Shown: one piece after another, positions 33,467-44,515 of the stretch
Layout of the letters: every line of letters starts with the position of its first letter
Numbering within the stretch: position 1 is the first letter of the stretch
Assembly: GCF_002575655.3 (NCBI RefSeq)
Contig: NC_053040.3
Span: 158,969,148-159,033,147, forward strand
Length of the DNA stretch: 64,000 bases
Direction of reading: 5' to 3'
DNA from: Aegilops tauschii subsp. strangulata
Lineage: Eukaryota; Streptophyta; Magnoliopsida; Poales; Poaceae
The notes under the pieces: generated by a model
What the model was told of the DNA's origin: nothing
Database searches by the model: none
The model's input: only the letters and a program-made list of their open reading frames with translations
Program-made: the position numbers and the translations under genes

Positions 33467-34642
33467 AGGATAGTCATAGGGGTTCATCTTAATAACAGTA
33501 GATGGTTCTTTCAATTTCCTGTGCATCAATCGTGCAAGCAAATCAGTTAACTGTAATAATATTTGGCTGCAACAAAGAAGGTAAATCATATCTGCTCTTA
33601 ATATGGAATCAGGAGAAATAACTTCCGGCAGTCATCGAGGAGATAATTAAGCAGAAGAGATTGTATGTTTATTGGGGCTCGGTTGATTTATTAATTCAAC
33701 GTTAGGACTTGGTGAATGTATCTTTTGGATTGTTATTTTTACTGAGAGTGCTCTACCAGATCCAGAACTAATATGTTTACTCATAAGAGTTTGGGCTATT
33801 CATATTGTTTCTATTACTGTCGCATATTGGATCCGAATTCTTTTTTATCTATGTATGGAGTGCAGTTTTAATTCTGCACAAACCTAATATTCATATGTTT
33901 TTTCAAGAGCTGTGTAGAATCCAAGCAAGCAAATTTGATTAGTAAGGAGACATGCACATGTCTCTTATAGCACGCCTAGAAACAACGGGAGACCTGCATA
34001 AATATGTAAATCTGGTAAGTGAATTCTCTGTTGTTAGTAATTTTGAGCGCCTAGATTTAAATACCCACGGGCGTACCTGTGATCTCACCCTGAAAGTGAA
34101 TTTTAAGTATCCATATTTCCTATAGATGTCAAATAAAAAAATTGAGATTCCCAGTTTATGGATGTCAAAAAATGGCAATCAAGAAACAATATATTGTAGC
34201 ATGCATAGATTCCAAGATATAATCAAGTTTAACACATCAGGTATGCGTACACGTATTGGCTATCCATTTATAATTCATATTCATACACGTATTGGCTATT
34301 CATACACATCAGGTACCCATTTTTCTATGTGGCGTTCAGGTAACTCTAATATGTGGCGTCCAATATGTGAGTTTTTCACTTTCACGCTGACAGTGGTCGG
34401 TGTGTGATGACATTGAACGGATACTCCGGAAGTTGGGAGCACACAATCGAGTAACGAGGAACTTAATTTTTGCTCAAGTGTTGACTGTGAAGAAGACGAG
34501 AAGGGACTATAGTTGCAGGTGGAGTCACATGGAGTCTGGGAGTAGCAGTGGTGCTCATGGCGTATCTCAAGTCCAATGTACATGTTGGTTCAACGCACGG
34601 ATGAACCCAAGGTGGTGGAGAATATTCGCAAAGGTGGAGTTT

Positions 34643-35014
34643 GTTAGAGTTGTGTCAAATATTGTGTACAAAGTAGGTTATAGTTGGACTCTGAGTTGTA
34701 TTATGTTTAGATAGGATATGGTGTCGTGTCCAAGATGACACTTGAATCCTAGACCTCTTATATTTATCGAGGGTAGACACATGATGTAACCTATGCCAAC
34801 ATGATAGCATAGGCACGCGGGGGGAGCCGGCGGCGTGTGTCGGCGCCCGGGCAGCCGGGGTGAGGTATTATAGCGGTGTCATGGGAGGAGCAGCCGTAGT
34901 CAGGCCCCGGGGATGTAGCATATCGGTGAAGCTTGTTAACAAATCTCAGTGTTATGCCTCGTGTGATTGCTTGGTCCTCGATAGACCGACGATAGCCTCG
35001 GATTACTTCTAACA
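34643..35014 (+). repeat. Complete LTR of element V (372 bp)
   Basis: TGTTAGAGTTGTG ... TACTTCTAACA with a 7-bp perfect terminal inverted match; TATA-like CTTATATTTAT near 34757-34767. Confidence 0.7.
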
Positions 35015-35862
35015 AGGATAGTCGTAGGGGTTCATCTTAATTACGGTAGATGGTTCTGTCAATTTCCTGTGCATCAACCGTGCAAGCAAATCAGTTAACT
35101 ATAATAATATTTGGCAGCAACAAAGAAGGTAAATCATATCTGCTCTTAATATGGAATCAGGAGAAATAACATCCGGCAGTCATCGAGGAGGTAATTAAGC
35201 AGAAGAGATTGTATTTTTATTGGGGCTCGGTTGATTTATTAATTCAATGTTGGGACTTGGTCAATGTGTCTTTTGGATTGTTATTTTTACTCAGAGTGCT
35301 CTACCAGATCAAGAACTAATATGTTTACTCATAAGAGTTTGGGCTATTCATATTGTTTCTGTTACTATCGCATATTGGATCCGAATTCTTTTTTATCTAT
35401 GTATGGAGTGCTGTTTTAGCTCTGCACAAACCTGATATTCATATGTTTTTTCAAGAGCTGTGTAGAATCCAAGCAAGAAAATTTGATTAGTAAGGAGACA
35501 TGCACATGTCTCTTATAACACGACTAGAAACAAAGGGAGACCTGCATAAATATGTAAATCTGGTAAGTGAATTCTCTGTTGTTAGTAATTTTGAGCGCCT
35601 AGATTTAAATACCCACGGGCGTACTTATGATCTCACCTTGAAAGTGAATTTTAAGTATCCATATTTCTTATAGATGTCAAATAAAAAAATTGAAATTCCC
35701 AGTTTATGGATGTCAAAAAATGGCAATCAAGAATCAATATATTGTAGCATGCATAGATTCCAAGATATAATCAAGTTTAACACATCAGGTATGCGTACAA
35801 CATGTCAAAGCACATGTACATTCATATCTCCATTTTTTATGTTTGTGCATATACCCATATTT

Positions 35863-35948
35863 CTTTTCTATCCATTTATAATTCATATTCATACACGTAT
35901 GGATCTTAGCATACGTGTATGAATATGAATTATAAATGGATAGAAAAG
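35863..35948. repeat. Perfect 39-bp inverted repeat (hairpin, 8-nt loop)
   Basis: Left arm 35863-35901, spacer GATCTTAG 35902-35909, right arm 35910-35948; every base pairs. The first V copy (34253-34300) has the left-arm sequence but no right arm, so the inversion arose in this copy only. Confidence 0.9.
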
Positions 35949-36255
35949 TAATATTTTAGAGAAAAGGCATGCGCCCGACTAGTTGTTGGCTATTCATACA
36001 CATCAGGTACCCATATTTTTAGCAGTGAGCTGAACATTTTTTTAGAGAAAAGGCATGCACTCAAATTTATAGATAAAGCCACCAGGCATAGTTCAAACAC
36101 AAACAACCGACGAAATAGACAAACGAAAAGTTGCCCCAAACATGGGCTCAACCGAGGTTTAAAGGAGAGATACATGGCTCCCAGGCCAGCACACGGTACG
36201 CAGGCCGGAGGGACTAACGACATAGCCAACAACTAGTCGAAGAGATGCAAAATAG

Positions 36256-39200
36256 CTAAGCAACATGCTCCTGTCTGGATAGGGAAGATGCTGAGGCCCG
36301 CACTTTAGAAATCAGGAGATCAAGAGCATCCCGGTCCTCCATCTTAGTCAATGATCACTGCTGCAAGAATGTACATGATTTAAATAAGCAGTCAGCAGGC
36401 TTATCAGGGAATACATGTTCGATGGTATACTTGTTCCTAGTCGTCTAGAGATACCAACAAATAGCTCCAAGGCCTACCCAGAAGACCCTTTTAGTCACGC
36501 CAGATAAAGAGTTGGCGAGGGCCCATAGTTCAGAAAAGGATAAGGGGTCCCATGAGACCTGGAGCCATGTTCTAACACAACTCTAGACCAGCTTGGCCAG
36601 AACACAATGGAAAAATATATGATTCGTGTCCTCCAAAGCACCGGAAAGGGTGCAGAATTCCGATCCCGGGCAATACCTCTAACGAATCTGGTCCGCAGCG
36701 AGCAAACGCCCTGTAAAAGCTTGACAGAGGAAAATCTTCACCTTCGAGGGAATACGGGCCCGTCAAACCTGAGTAAATCTACTGGTGGGAGATCCACCCA
36801 CAAGCTTTGAATATAAAGACTTCACCAAAAAACGACCAGACGAGGTATGAGGCCAAACCACCGAGTCCACGTTCTCCGAGAGCGTAGGGAAGAAAGAAGT
36901 AAGCATTTATTGAGGAGGCATTTATTCATGATGGCGGTTGTTAATAATGCCCAACCCGCCAAGGTTTTTGGGTCTACACATCAGTTTCCACCTGACCAAT
37001 CTGTATTTGCGCATATTGTCTGCCACATTCCAGTAAAAAGCACCTCTATGTTTATCAAATCCTGCGCGCGTGCTAGCCTAGAGCAGGTAGAAACCCATGA
37101 GAAACATTGGTAAGGAAGATAAGCAAGCATTGATCAACGCCACTTCCCCGCATTAGTACTGTATCTCCCTCGCCAAGGGAGGATCCTATTGCCCACTTTA
37201 GCCACATCAGGAGCAAATTCTTTCGCATAAAGCACATCTGGGGAGATAGGTAGGCCCAGATATTTCAAAGGAAAAGATCCCAACTTACAATTGAGGAGAT
37301 GGGCCATCCTTAAGGCCTCCGTATTATTCACACCAGTAACTATGACCTCGCTTTTAGAGAAATTAATTTTGAGTCCCGGCGGTGCTTCGAAGCACATGAG
37401 TATGAACTTGAGGTGAGCGATGCAAGAGTCACTTAGGTCAACCATAATGATAGTGTCGTCCGCATATTGAAGACGAGTGAACCCTTCCGAAATGAGGTGA
37501 GAGATGACGGGAGAGATATGACCATGCGAAGCCGCTCTTGAAAGAATACGTGATAGGGCATCCGCGACAAAGTTGAACAGGATAGGAGAAGCAGGGTCAC
37601 CTTGCCGGAGGCCCCTGCCATTGGCGAAGTAGTTACTAACCTGGCCATTAACAGAGACCGCAGTGTGGCCCCCCGAGACCAACTGCATGATCCTATGAAC
37701 ATAGGCCCCATCAAAATCATTGGCCAAGAGCACCTTTCTCAAGAAAGGCCAACTGACCGAGTCATATGCTTTCTCAAAATCTAACTTAAGAATAACTGCT
37801 TTAGATTTATGGATCCTAAGATCATGCACGATTTCATGGAGACAGAGGATCCCATCCAGGATAAAATGACCTTTTATGAAAGCAGATTGATAGGGGCTAA
37901 TCGTTCTATGAGCTATAGGAGTGAGACAAGTGGCAAAGCCCTTAGCCGAAAATTTAGCAAAATTGTTAATAAGGGCAATAGGTCTAAACTGAGAGATCAG
38001 CTCAGCTCCTTTCACTTTAGGGATAAGAGTAATGATAGCATAGTTAAGAAGAGATATGTCCACAGTCCCAGATAGAAACCTTGGATGATTTGACACACCA
38101 GCCGACGCAGGTTGGGCCAGAATTTCTTAAAGAAGGGAATAGAGTACCCATCATGCCCCGAAGTAGCATTCGGGTTGGCAGAATTAATGACCTCCCAAAT
38201 CTCCTCATTAGACAGAGGAATCATTAAGGCTTCATTCTCATCCCTCGAGATCATGTTAGAGTTGTCCCATAAGGAGGGAGAGATAGAGAGACCACTCTCC
38301 TACTTGGCCCCCCGTAGAGAAGAAAAGAATTCAACAACGTGTGCAATAATAAGAGATTGATCCGAGGTTCTAACACCATTAATGAGGAGGCTGTCAACAA
38401 AGCATCTCCTTCTTTGCAATGGAAAAGAAGTAAGCCGTTGGAGAGTCACCCTTAAGGGTCCAATTAAGGGTACCACGCTCATGCCAATTGATCTCTGCCT
38501 GCTGATGCAACTGCATCAGAGCGGCTTCTAGATTATATCGGACAGCCCAATCATGATCCGAAAGGCCAATCGAATCTGCAGTTAGGTCCAGGCCCGAGAT
38601 TTGGCTCTCTAAAGATTTTTCTCCCTATGAATCTCCGTAGCTCTGTTGTGAGACCAACCACTAAGAAACTTACGTAATTCATAAGAACACTTGTGCCATT
38701 CGTCCATGGGACCAAAGGAATGAGGAGAAGGGGAGAGAAGGTGTGAAATCTTGGTAGCGAGCATGCTTATGAATCCCTCCACTAGAAACTAGGAAGCGTC
38801 AAACTGAAAACGCGAAGAGGTCAAAGGTTGGTTTAGGCCAGCGTCCAAGACAAGAGGGGCATGATCCGAGCCCACCACAGGATTAGCTTTCAGGGAAGCA
38901 CGAGGAAATAAGGTATCCCAGCTAGAACAAATGAAGACCCGATCCAGCACTGACCGGACCGGGTCCATTTGGTGGTTAGACCAGGTAATGCGGGCCCCTG
39001 CCCGAGGGAGCTCGCGGATGGCACATGCACTAATGAAATCATTAAACGCGTTGGCAAGAGGCAAGGAGAAGTTGTGATTGTTTCTATCAGAGGGAGTACA
39101 TAGGAGGTTAAAATCTCCACCTATCACAATCGGGATCATGAAGGAATCAATTTATTAGATAATTCATCAAGGAAATAGAAGTAAGCAAGTGATCTGTTGG

Positions 39201-39533
39201 GCCATATACAACCATAAATTCCCATAAGGTATTAAGACGCCGATGGTGCACCACAATGCTTGACCAAAATATGCCATGATCAAAAGTAACAAAATCAAAC
39301 ATATCCCGCTTAGAGCCAATAAGAATGCCCCCAGAATGACCAGAAGATGGGAGAAAGTGCCAGTCAAATCTGTCCATGCCCGCAATCGCAGATAACTCAT
39401 TAGGAGAGAAGGAGTCTTTAAAGGTTTCAACCAGCCCTAAGATGTCAATGTTTTCACCCCGAACAACATCCCTGATTTGGTCTCGGCGCCCCCTAGCGCC
39501 GAAACCTCTAATATTCCAGAAGAGGGATTTCAT
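36256..39533 (-). pseudogene. LINE ORF2: endonuclease, reverse transcriptase, zf-RVT
   Basis: ATG at 39533 overlaps the ORF1 stop as ATGA. The apurinic-type endonuclease begins MKSLFWNIRGFG (39533), has LVETFKD and, after frameshifts near 39145, IGGDFNLL and GSDHAPLVLD (39139-38789). Reverse transcriptase spans about 38250-37134: LDFEKAYDSVSW, GLRQGDPASPILFN and the catalytic LQYADDTIIM near 37460. A zf-RVT region (CPGSEFCTL, EDTNHIFFHC) lies near 36700-36600 with TAG and TGA in place of residues. The end is TAG at 36256-36258. Many stops and shifts, so inactive. Confidence 0.85.
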
Positions 39534-40024
39534 TTGAAGGAGAGGTTCTTAATGCGGAGGCTAGACCTGCTCAGGGCAACACAGGATTTAGAGCACTTGG
39601 ATCGCCCCCTTTTGGTTGGGAGGGGATGTGACTGGCCACAACCTTTGTCCACATCCGCCGCATTTGCCTGCCCAGGAGCAGCCCGGGTAGCCGCAGACGC
39701 CGCAGCCTCTTTGGCCTTGGCGATGGCCGCTTGAGCCACCTCATTGGCCCTAATAATAGAGAGAATACGTGAGGGGGACCCACAACCCAAATCGAGAGAA
39801 ACACCCACATCCGATAAAATATGCAAAAGATGATCATCCGAAAGAGAAGGCAAAACAAGACGAATCGGAGAAGCTAGGGGGACACGTGAGGCACCGTACC
39901 TGTGGGAGGAAGATCCTTGGCAGCCTTACGATGCTCCGCCCGCAGAGCCACCGGCACACCAAAGTCCTGAACACGCCGCCCCTTGCGGGCCGTGGATGGA
40001 GGCGAACGGAGCAGGGGAGATCAC

Positions 40025-40912
40025 TGTCAGCGTTCTGGGAACGGGGGTCCCTAGACTTGCCTGCCTGTGGCCCACGGCTTGGCTCCACCAGCGGCCCTGT
40101 ATGGCCCATCTTCACCAACAAACACTCAAGACCCTCGCGAGGGGCCAAGCCTCGCGAGGTGGACGACGCAAGACCTCCTCGGGGGCGGCCTCACTAGGCT
40201 GGCTTGCGAGGGGCGGAGAGATCAAGGCGAGGGGCACCTCGTGAGGTTCCTGTGACGCAAGTCATGATGACCAAGGCCAGGCGGGCGCCAGCGCGTGCAG
40301 TGCACTCGTTTCCTCTTTGGTGCTAAAGAGGCAAGTGCAGGCGAGGAGTCCCGAGGCATCAGGCAAAGGTTTCCATATCGGTGCAACAAGACCAAGACCA
40401 GCGGGACGGCAGGACGGAGGTCACTGTGGAGCCCAGGATGGCGTCATCACCAGAGCCTTTGGCAGGCGAAGACCACCTTTAATCAGGATAACTTGTACGG
40501 TTGTCTCCCTTCAAATTTGGCCGTTGTTGGATCCCTTCCCGCCTGCATTTCGAAAGAGGACCAGGGCCTCTATAAATAGGACTAGCCACCACCTTAGAAG
40601 GGGACGATTCATTAAGATAATCCTCAACCACACAAGCTCACCGAGCTCAAGAACAGCTCTCCTCAGGAGGCTGTTCTTCCCTTGTACTTGTACATCCTCA
40701 GCCCAAGAGGCAATCCACCACACCACACTGGAGTAGGGTATTACACTACATCGGTGGCCCAAACCAGTATAAACCCTGTGTCCTTTGTTCTTTGAGTTCG
40801 AGGTGCTGAGCCTTGGGATCATGGGGAGTGGGTGAGCTAGGGAAGGGAGAGATCTTCGTGCGCACCCCAGTGTTCGAACCTCGAGGGTTTTGCCGGAACC
40901 CGAAATCCGACA
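40025..40912 (+). repeat. 5' LTR of T2
   Basis: TGTCAGCGTTCTGGG ... GAAATCCGACA. TATAAATA at 40571-40578. Confidence 0.92.
40571..40578 (+). promoter_or_regulatory. TATA box in T2 5' LTR
   Basis: GGGCCTCTATAAATAGG; the same box occurs in T1, T2 3' LTR (47655-47662), T4 and T5. Confidence 0.65.
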
Positions 40913-40936
40913 TTTGGAGCGCCAGGTAGGAGTGCG
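40913..40936 (+). other. Primer-binding site region of T2
   Basis: TTTGGAGCGCCAGGTAGG directly follows the LTR; T3 has TTTGGTGCGCCTGGTAGG at the same place. I did not assign the tRNA. Confidence 0.5.
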
Positions 40937-40989
40937 CTGAAGCTTTCCGTCCCTCGATCCACGCTCCACCACCACCGCGCCTAGCCCCC

Positions 40990-41718
40990 ATGGCCGGCGT
41001 TGCTCCTCCGGCTGGGATGACGGATGCCCACGATGGAGCCAGGGGGCTCAGAGTCTTTGCTCCCACCTTGCGACGAGTACAGTGGCCGCCCAAGTTCTAG
41101 CTAGAGATGCCACCGCGTTACGACGGTGCGGTGGACCCGTTGGCCTTCCTGCTGGCATATGAAGAGGCTGTCCTAAAGGCTGGGGGCAACGACAAGGTCA
41201 TGGCCAACTGGCTTCCCATGGCCCTCGCTGGTGCACCACGCGCCTGGCTACCCACCCTCCCAGGATCCTCAGTGGAATCTTGGGAGGAGCTGTGCAGCCT
41301 CCTCTTCGCGCGCTTCGCGGCACCAGCGCCACTCGTCGTCGTGGCCCTCCTTGGCGGCTCGCAAGCACTTCCCTCGGACCGTCACACCAAGCAGTTCTTT
41401 CGCTAGATCGGCACCACTTCTGTGCAGCAAGGAGCTCCCCTGGGTTGGGTGGCGCCCAAGGCCGACCTCACCTTCGACTCGGGGGATCGCCCCATCACCA
41501 CCGTCGGCTTGGGCGTGCTTCCAATGCTTTGCACGCCCACCATCTACAACGTAGCTGTCACCAAGACCCTCATCGACGGCGGCGCCGGCCTCAACGTGCT
41601 CTCCATGGAGGCTTTTAGCCTTCTCGCGTACCACTCGAACGGCTCTGCCCCAGCAAGCCCTTCTCCGGGGTCGGCGGCGCCTCCGCCATCCCCCTGGTGC
41701 AGACCCACCTTCTTGTGA
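40990..41718 (+). pseudogene. gag capsid fragment and aspartic protease of T2
   Basis: ATG at 40990 (MAGVAPPAGM) is followed by TAG 41099-41101, then a capsid piece (PPRYDGAVDPLAFLLAYEEA, MANWLPMALAGAPRAWL, SWEELCSLLFARF). After TAG 41404-41406 the same frame continues into the protease with active site TLIDGGAGLNVLS (Asp codon 41575-41577). The gag N-terminus and the C-terminal nucleocapsid are missing, so this is an internally deleted gag. A frameshift near 41640-41700 moves the protease C-terminus (YNAILGYLALAQF) into another frame. Confidence 0.8.
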
Positions 41719-43102
41719 CCTTCAGCACCCGCGACAACTATCACACCGAGCTGATCGACTTTGACATCGCCCGCATTGGCCTCCCGTACAACGCCATCCT
41801 CGGGTACCTGGCTCTGGCTCAGTTTATGGCGGCGACCCATCCGGCCTACAACCTCATGAAGATGCCCGGGGGCAAGGACGTCCTCACCGTAGTTGGAGAC
41901 ACCAAGGAGGCTCTGGCGGAGCTCAAACTTACCCTCAAAACTGTCGCAGTGGCGCGACCAGCCGACGAGGCCACCCCTGGAGCTAAGGAGGCCGCGCCAG
42001 CAAAGAAGAAGCATATGTTCACTCAAGATCGGGCCGAAACTAAGCAGGTGCCGGTCGAGGAAGATGGGTCCTCAGGAGCCACCTTCACCATAGGCGCCAA
42101 CCTCGACTTGGATCAAGAGGAGGCATTGGTGAGGTTCCTGCGTGCGAACAAGGATGTATTCGCCTGGGAACCCAAGCAGCTAGTAGGGGTCCCGAGGGGG
42201 GTCATCGAGCATCACTTGAGGGTGTGCCCCAATGTGCGCCCTGTGAAGCAGAAGGCGCGATGACAGTCCACGGAGAAGCAGTCCTTCATCGTCCAGGAAA
42301 CCCGCAAGCTGGAGGCAGCAGGTGTCATTCGCGAGGTTCGGTACATTGAGTGGCTGGCGAACCCCGTCGTCGTACCGAAGAAAGGCGGGAAGGAGCGCAT
42401 GTGTGTCGACTTCACCAACCTCAACAAGGCCTGTCCCAAGACCCGTTCCCGCTTCCGCGCATCGACCAGATTGTCGACTCCACCACCGAGTGCGACCTAC
42501 TGTGCTTCCTGGACGTGTTTTCAGGCTATCACCAGATCAAGATGGCAGCAGAGGACGTGGAGAAGACGGCCTTCCTGACCCCGTGTGGGGTGTACTGCTA
42601 CACTTGCATGCCGTTCGGGCTGCGCAACGCAGGCGCGACCTTCCAACGGCTGATGCACATTGCCCTGGTTCAGCAGCTCGGGAGGAACGCTGAAGCCTAC
42701 GTCGACGACATTGTGGTAAAGTCTCGGGAGGCAAGAACTTTGATTCAAGATCTGGTGGAGACCTTCGCAAGCCTGCGCCAGGTGGACCTGTGGCTCAACC
42801 CAGAGAAGTGCGTGTTCGGTGTCCCCTCTGGCAAGCTGCTGGGCTTCCTCGTGTCCCACAGGGGGGTCAAGGCTAACCCGGAGAAGGTCAAGGTGATAGA
42901 AGACATGAGGCCACCACAAACTCTCAAGGAGATACAGAAGCTTGCGGGCTGCGTGACCTCGCTAGGGCGCTTCATCTCCAAGCTGGGAGAGCGCGCCCTG
43001 CCATTCTTCAAGGTGATGAATAAGAATTGCCCGTTCGAGTGGACCCTGGAGGCTGACCAAGTGTTTCAAGACCTCAAGAGATACCTGACCAGCCTCCGGT
43101 GA
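41697..43102 (+). pseudogene. Reverse transcriptase of T2, one stop and one frameshift
   Basis: The frame from 41697 holds the protease end and the linker to RT (FAWEPKQLVGVPRGVIEHHL), then TGA at 42261-42263, apparently a CGA Arg codon changed at a CpG. RT motifs follow: NPVVVPKKGGKERMCVDF, one base lost near 42440, then FLDVFSGYHQIKM, CMPFGLRNAGATFQ and the catalytic AYVDDIVVKS (near 42697-42726), LGFLVSHRGVKANPEK and the connection region LAGCVTSLGRFISKL. It would copy the element RNA into cDNA; the breaks make that unlikely. Confidence 0.88.
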
Positions 43103-44475
43103 TGGTGGTGCCTCGCCCTCTCGAGCCCCTGGTGCTTTACCTTGCCGCCACTCCCTAATCCGCTAGCACAGCTCTAGTGGCGGTTCGGGAAGAGCGCCAG
43201 GCCAAGGGTCTGCCGCGCCGTGCCGCACCTCCAGCCAGGGCGATACGGGACCCGGAGGGCACCGCAAAGGCTGCAGCAACGCCAACGAGTGACCACGCCC
43301 AGCAAGTCGGCGTTCACGGGCCTGCAGAGGCCCTAGTGGGCGACCAGGCTCTTGGGGTCCCGTCACCTCAGGAGACGCCCCAACCTCCGGCAGACGCAGG
43401 CTCCGTCAACGCTCCCGCCCTCGTCGAGCACCTAGTGTACTTCGTCAGCACGGTACTACAGGATGCAAGCGCACGGTACCCCATGCCTCAAAAGCTCTTG
43501 CTCACGCTCTTGGTGGCCTCGCGTAAACGGCGTCATTACTTCCAAGGTCACCCAATCAAGGTCGTCTTGGCCTACCCACTTGAGAGGGTACTCAGGAGCC
43601 CCAACGCTACTGGAAGAGTCGCCGAATGGAACATCAAGCTGCAAGCATTCCAGCTGGAGTTCAGCACAACCAGGGTCATCAAGGGAGCCGCGCTCGCCGA
43701 CTTCGTGGCGGAATGGAATGACGCCCCGAGGCTTGAAGCAGGCGAGGACCGATCCCTCTCGCCAGGAAGTGAAGCACCAGATGGCTGGGTCATGTATTTC
43801 GATGGTGCGTTCGCATGCCAGGGCGCGGGAGCTGGAGCAGTGCTCATCTCGCCCACTCAGGACAACCTCTACTACGCCGTGCAGCTCAGCTTCCAGCAAG
43901 GCCAAAAGGTCTCCAACAACATCGCGGAGTACGAAGGCCTCATTACTGGCCTTAAGGCTGCGGTGGCCCTGGGGGTGAAGCGCCTCATCATCAGGGGCGA
44001 CTCGCAACTCCTCATCAACTTCTCCAACAAGGTGTATGAGTCGAGGGACGAGCACATGGAGGCATACCTCGCGGAGGTACGCAAAATGGAAAAGCAGTTT
44101 CTGGGCCTAGAGTTGCAGCACGTGCCCCGTGGCACCACCAAGGAGGCCGACGACATCGCCAAAAGGGCATCCAAGCGCCAACCCCAAGAGCCTGGTGTCT
44201 TCGAGGAGCGGCTCTTCAAGCCTTCGGCAGCACCTCCGTTCTCAGGGCCGGCACCGCCTCGGCAGGATCTCCCCCAACCACCTACCTCGAGAGCCCCGGC
44301 CTGCGGCCCGACCTCGGGAGCGCACCTACTCCTGGCGCTCGAGCCTCAGGAGGGGTGTTGGACCAAGGAGTTCAAGGAATACTTGAAGCAAGGGACGCTG
44401 CAGGAGAAAGAGGAGGATGCGGAGCGCATGGCCCGACAGGCTACGGCATACTGCATACAGGAAGCGGCCAAATGA
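43103..44475 (+). pseudogene. Degenerate first RNase H and second (Tat-type) RNase H of T2
   Basis: The first RNase H (43103-43740) is decayed: the start reads LVLYLAATP without a catalytic Asp, and the end shows PLERVLRSPNATGRVAEW and GAALADFVAEW. The second, archaeal-like RNase H (about 43780-44170) is open and keeps all expected acidic residues: VMYFDGAF, NNIAEYEGLI, IRGDSQLL and KEADDIAKRAS. The frame 43177-44475 is uninterrupted for 432 codons. A Pro-rich linker follows to the integrase, with a frameshift and TGA/TAG codons at 44475-44510. Confidence 0.82.
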
Positions 44476-44515
44476 CGTTTCCTTGTGATGCATATCCAGG
44501 GAATAGGGGAACGAG

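Larger units (their letters stand above)
33237..36036 (+). mobile_element. Element V: non-coding LTR element present as LTR-internal-LTR-internal
   Basis: A partial LTR (33237-33466), internal region (33467-34642), complete LTR (34643-35014) and a second copy of the internal region (35015-36036), cut by the LINE. Internal copies are about 95% alike by eye. The LTR has TGTTAGA...TCTAACA ends and a polypurine-like AAAGGTGGAGTT before it. No gag or pol. A short frame (MSNKKIEIPSLWMSKNG) at 34126 and 35674 is conserved in both copies but may only reflect duplication. The tandem form suggests LTR-mediated unequal recombination. Confidence 0.65.

Noticed and set aside
33236..35014. CRISPR-like or satellite array
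   Set aside because: Only two long copies, LTR-bounded; no short spaced repeats.
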